From JAKLIX01 sp964605655 (GTDB lineage Bacteria; Bacteroidota; Bacteroidia; Bacteroidales; CAIXZF01): a stretch of 64,000 nt of DNA. This document shows, in pieces, positions 62,203 through 64,000 of the stretch (its first letter is position 1; every line of letters begins with the position of its first letter). The stretch covers positions 1-64,000 of the forward strand of contig CAZSDK010000001.1 of the NCBI GenBank assembly GCA_964605655.1, given 5' to 3'. The translations under genes were made by a program, and so were the position numbers. The notes under the pieces are model-generated. The model had not been told where the DNA came from and ran no database searches. It worked only from the letters and a program-made list of their open reading frames with translations.

Positions 62203-62712
62203 ATGATACATAAAAATGTAGAAAAAGCGATCAATGAGCAGATCATCGTAGAAGGCTACTCTTCCCAGCTTTACCTGGCCATGGCTTCCTGGTGTGAAGC
62301 CAATGGATTCGCCGGTGCCGCCAAGTTCCTGTTCCTTCATGCCGACGAAGAGAGAATGCATATGCTCAAGTTCATCCATTACCTGAACGACAGGGGCGGA
62401 CATGCATTGGTACCTGCATTAAAGGCACCACCAAAGGATTACAAGGATATTCTCAGCCTCTTCAACGACATCATGAAACATGAAGAGTACGTGACCGACT
62501 GCATCAATAATCTGGTGGATATCTCAACCAAAGAGAAAGACTTCAACACAGCCAACTTCCTGCAATGGTATGTGATGGAACAGGTGGAAGAAGAAAGTCT
62601 GTTCAGGAATATCCTTGATAAATTCAAGCTGTTAGGCAAGGAGAAATCCATGTACTACCTCATCGATAAGGAACTGGATGCCATGGGAACAGCTCCCGCC
62701 ACGGCACCATAA
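62203..62712 (+). CDS. ftnA: Ferritin, 169 aa
   Basis: Non-haem iron storage cage. The ferroxidase ligands are all present: Glu17 and Tyr24 (VEGYSSQLY), Glu50 and His53 (HADEERMH), Glu94 (MKHEEYV), Gln127 and Glu130 (VMEQVEEE). The start MIHKNVEKAI at 62203 is preferred over the 25-codon hydrophobic extension from 62128. Single gene with a near-consensus -7 box TATCTTCG at 62173. Confidence 0.93.
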   Translation: MIHKNVEKAINEQIIVEGYSSQLYLAMASWCEANGFAGAAKFLFLHADEERMHMLKFIHYLNDRGGHALVPALKAPPKDYKDILSLFNDIMKHEEYVTDCINNLVDISTKEKDFNTANFLQWYVMEQVEEESLFRNILDKFKLLGKEKSMYYLIDKELDAMGTAPATAP

Positions 62713-62724
62713 ATTTCCCTGCTT

Positions 62725-63291
62725 TTACCTCTTACTTTTACTTATCTCCTTCACCAACAGGTCATACCATTCCTGACCGTATTTCCTGATGAGGGGTTCC
62801 TTCAGAAAAACATATAAAGGAACCTCTTCGTTGCGTCCTTTGACCAGAGCGGGCTGGCAGACGTGCCATTCATGGTAGTTGACCGCTTCCGAAAGATTAT
62901 ATTTCCTTATCCTGACAGGATACAGGTGACAGGACACCGGTTTCCTCAACGGGAACTCACCCTCCTCCCAGGCCTTTTCCATGGCACACCTGGCGATTTC
63001 ACCTTCAAAATAGGCATAGGCACATTCTTTCCCCTCCAGCAGGGGTGTCACCGGGTTCCCTGCCGGGTCAAGGTCACTGATGCCAAACAACTCAATCCAG
63101 TCAAGGGCCTCTGAGGTCAGATAATATTTCAGATTCTCCAGGTTCCCTGCAATGATCTCCACCTCCTCCGGTTCCAGCGGAGCCCCGGCATCTCCTTCCA
63201 CACAGCATGCTCCCAGGCAGTGCTGCAGATCACAACAAAACCTGACCGTCTTCAGATAATCGGAAATGAGTGTATCGTTAATCACTATCAT
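62725..63291 (-). CDS. DUF3109 family protein, 188 aa
   Basis: Cys-rich cytoplasmic protein: CCDLQHCLGACCVEGDAGAP near the N-terminus, and further Cys in GKECAYAY, RCAMEKAW, PVSCHLYPVRI and HVCQPAL, which look like metal or Fe-S ligands. Function unknown. The ATG at 63291 starts one base after the stop of the alpha-2-macroglobulin gene (TAACATG), so translation is probably coupled; a TTG at 63300 would overlap it. Confidence 0.85.
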   Translation of the reverse strand: MIVINDTLISDYLKTVRFCCDLQHCLGACCVEGDAGAPLEPEEVEIIAGNLENLKYYLTSEALDWIELFGISDLDPAGNPVTPLLEGKECAYAYFEGEIARCAMEKAWEEGEFPLRKPVSCHLYPVRIRKYNLSEAVNYHEWHVCQPALVKGRNEEVPLYVFLKEPLIRKYGQEWYDLLVKEISKSKR

Positions 63292-63292
63292 G

Positions 63293-64000
63293 TTAATCAA
63301 TTTTTATCCTTAATCCACTGGAATGAGCCCCAAACTCAGGAGCATACAGGCATTGGGCCTGACATACACCCTCAGAGAATTCTCCCTTCATCGAAGCCAC
63401 CAGTGTGTATTCAAAGATACGGGTTCCTTTGGGAAGATAGGGCAAAAAGAAATTTGTGGCCGCATCACGGGTGCTCTGGATATAACCCAGTCCTTCCTGG
63501 TAATGGTACCCGGTCATCACGTCGACAGGCTCCAGGCCGGCAGCACGCAAATCCTTCAGATGAACATACTCCAGGTCCCTGTCATTGCTCAGGGTGATCC
63601 TCACCGTGATCTTGTCACCGACCTTCATGCGACAGCCTTCTGTAACAGGTTCCAGCTGAGGGCCTGACGGACTGTCCCGCCTGATGAATAACTTACGATC
63701 CACCTTTAACGGACTTTCCGCCCGGGTGATCTTGTCGAGGTCCTCAAAATACTGCCAGTACAAAGCACCCCAGGCGACTCCCGGCTCTGTAGTTGTCACT
63801 TCAACCTTTCCCATCTCCGGCTGAATCTTTTCACTGCTCCAGGAAGTCCGGAAATACCCTGTCCCGGCCTCAAGCTGTATGGCCGGATCGGCTCCGGGCG
63901 TAACCCTTTCCTTCCCCACCATGATCTCGACTTTATTCTCTGTCCCCAGCTGATCCACTCCCCGGAGTAGGAGAGCGTAACATGCATCAGCCGTGGCAGT
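63293..64000 (-). CDS. Alpha-2-macroglobulin family protein, C-terminal fragment
   Basis: Open from the right edge to the stop at 63293 (235 residues). It shows the C-terminal macroglobulin domain of bacterial, mainly Bacteroidetes, family members: ADACYALLLRG at the start, then AWGALYWQYFEDLDKI, DRKLFIRR, EYVHLKDLRAAGLEPV, GYHYQEGLGYIQSTRDAATN and FFLPYLPKGTRIFEYTL. Such proteins are large periplasmic lipoproteins that trap proteases. The thioester region lies outside the window. Confidence 0.88.
   Translation of the reverse strand, partial: TATADACYALLLRGVDQLGTENKVEIMVGKERVTPGADPAIQLEAGTGYFRTSWSSEKIQPEMGKVEVTTTEPGVAWGALYWQYFEDLDKITRAESPLKVDRKLFIRRDSPSGPQLEPVTEGCRMKVGDKITVRITLSNDRDLEYVHLKDLRAAGLEPVDVMTGYHYQEGLGYIQSTRDAATNFFLPYLPKGTRIFEYTLVASMKGEFSEGVCQAQCLYAPEFGAHSSGLRIKID

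Overview
The window is chromosomal DNA of a member of the Bacteroidetes, probably Bacteroidales or a close relative. Evidence: a SusC/SusD outer-membrane pair, four large secreted proteins ending in type IX secretion (T9SS) C-terminal sorting domains, a TonB protein of Bacteroidetes type, and many promoter boxes matching the Bacteroidetes consensus TAnnTTTG. Assignment below family level is not possible from the sequence alone.

Layout. 0-2.4 kb: a minus-strand pair, a GH94 glycoside phosphorylase (cut by the left edge) and a sodium/solute symporter. 2.5-4.9 kb: a secreted M20 peptidase and a TonB protein. 5.4-13.8 kb: one 2786-residue PKD-repeat surface protein. 13.8-15.2 kb: an AAA_14/DUF4143 ATPase whose promoter carries three evenly spaced dyads. 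15.3-28.7 kb: SusC, SusD, a LamG/PNGase F-like protein, a membrane glycosyltransferase, a methyltransferase-GT2 fusion and an M1 aminopeptidase, all on the plus strand and tightly packed. 28.7-32.5 kb: an M15 peptidase, an SH3-like protein and a CPA2 antiporter. 32.5-38.1 kb: a minus-strand operon of AAA+ ATPase, PD-(D/E)XK nuclease and a Cas4-like/DUF2779 double nuclease, divergent from a WYL regulator; this is the best candidate for an undescribed, defence-like system. 38.2-44.0 kb: housekeeping genes (tRNA-Leu, anion permease, prs, rplY, pth, glyS) with a repeat-rich intergenic block. 44.2-47.7 kb: a frame-disrupted caspase-like protein and an M28 peptidase. 48.0-56.9 kb: a second PNGase F-like protein whose domain is interrupted by a LamG insert, and a four-gene minus-strand operon (two coiled-coil membrane proteins, a BNR-repeat T9SS protein, a GT39-like protein). 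56.9-62.1 kb: atpBEFHAG without atpD/atpC. 62.2-64 kb: ferritin, DUF3109 and the C-terminus of an alpha-2-macroglobulin.

Taken together the genes suggest a heterotroph specialised in polymers: TonB-dependent uptake, several secreted peptidases, glycan-related surface proteins and a phosphorolytic disaccharide pathway. No CRISPR array, rRNA, insertion sequence or prophage was seen.
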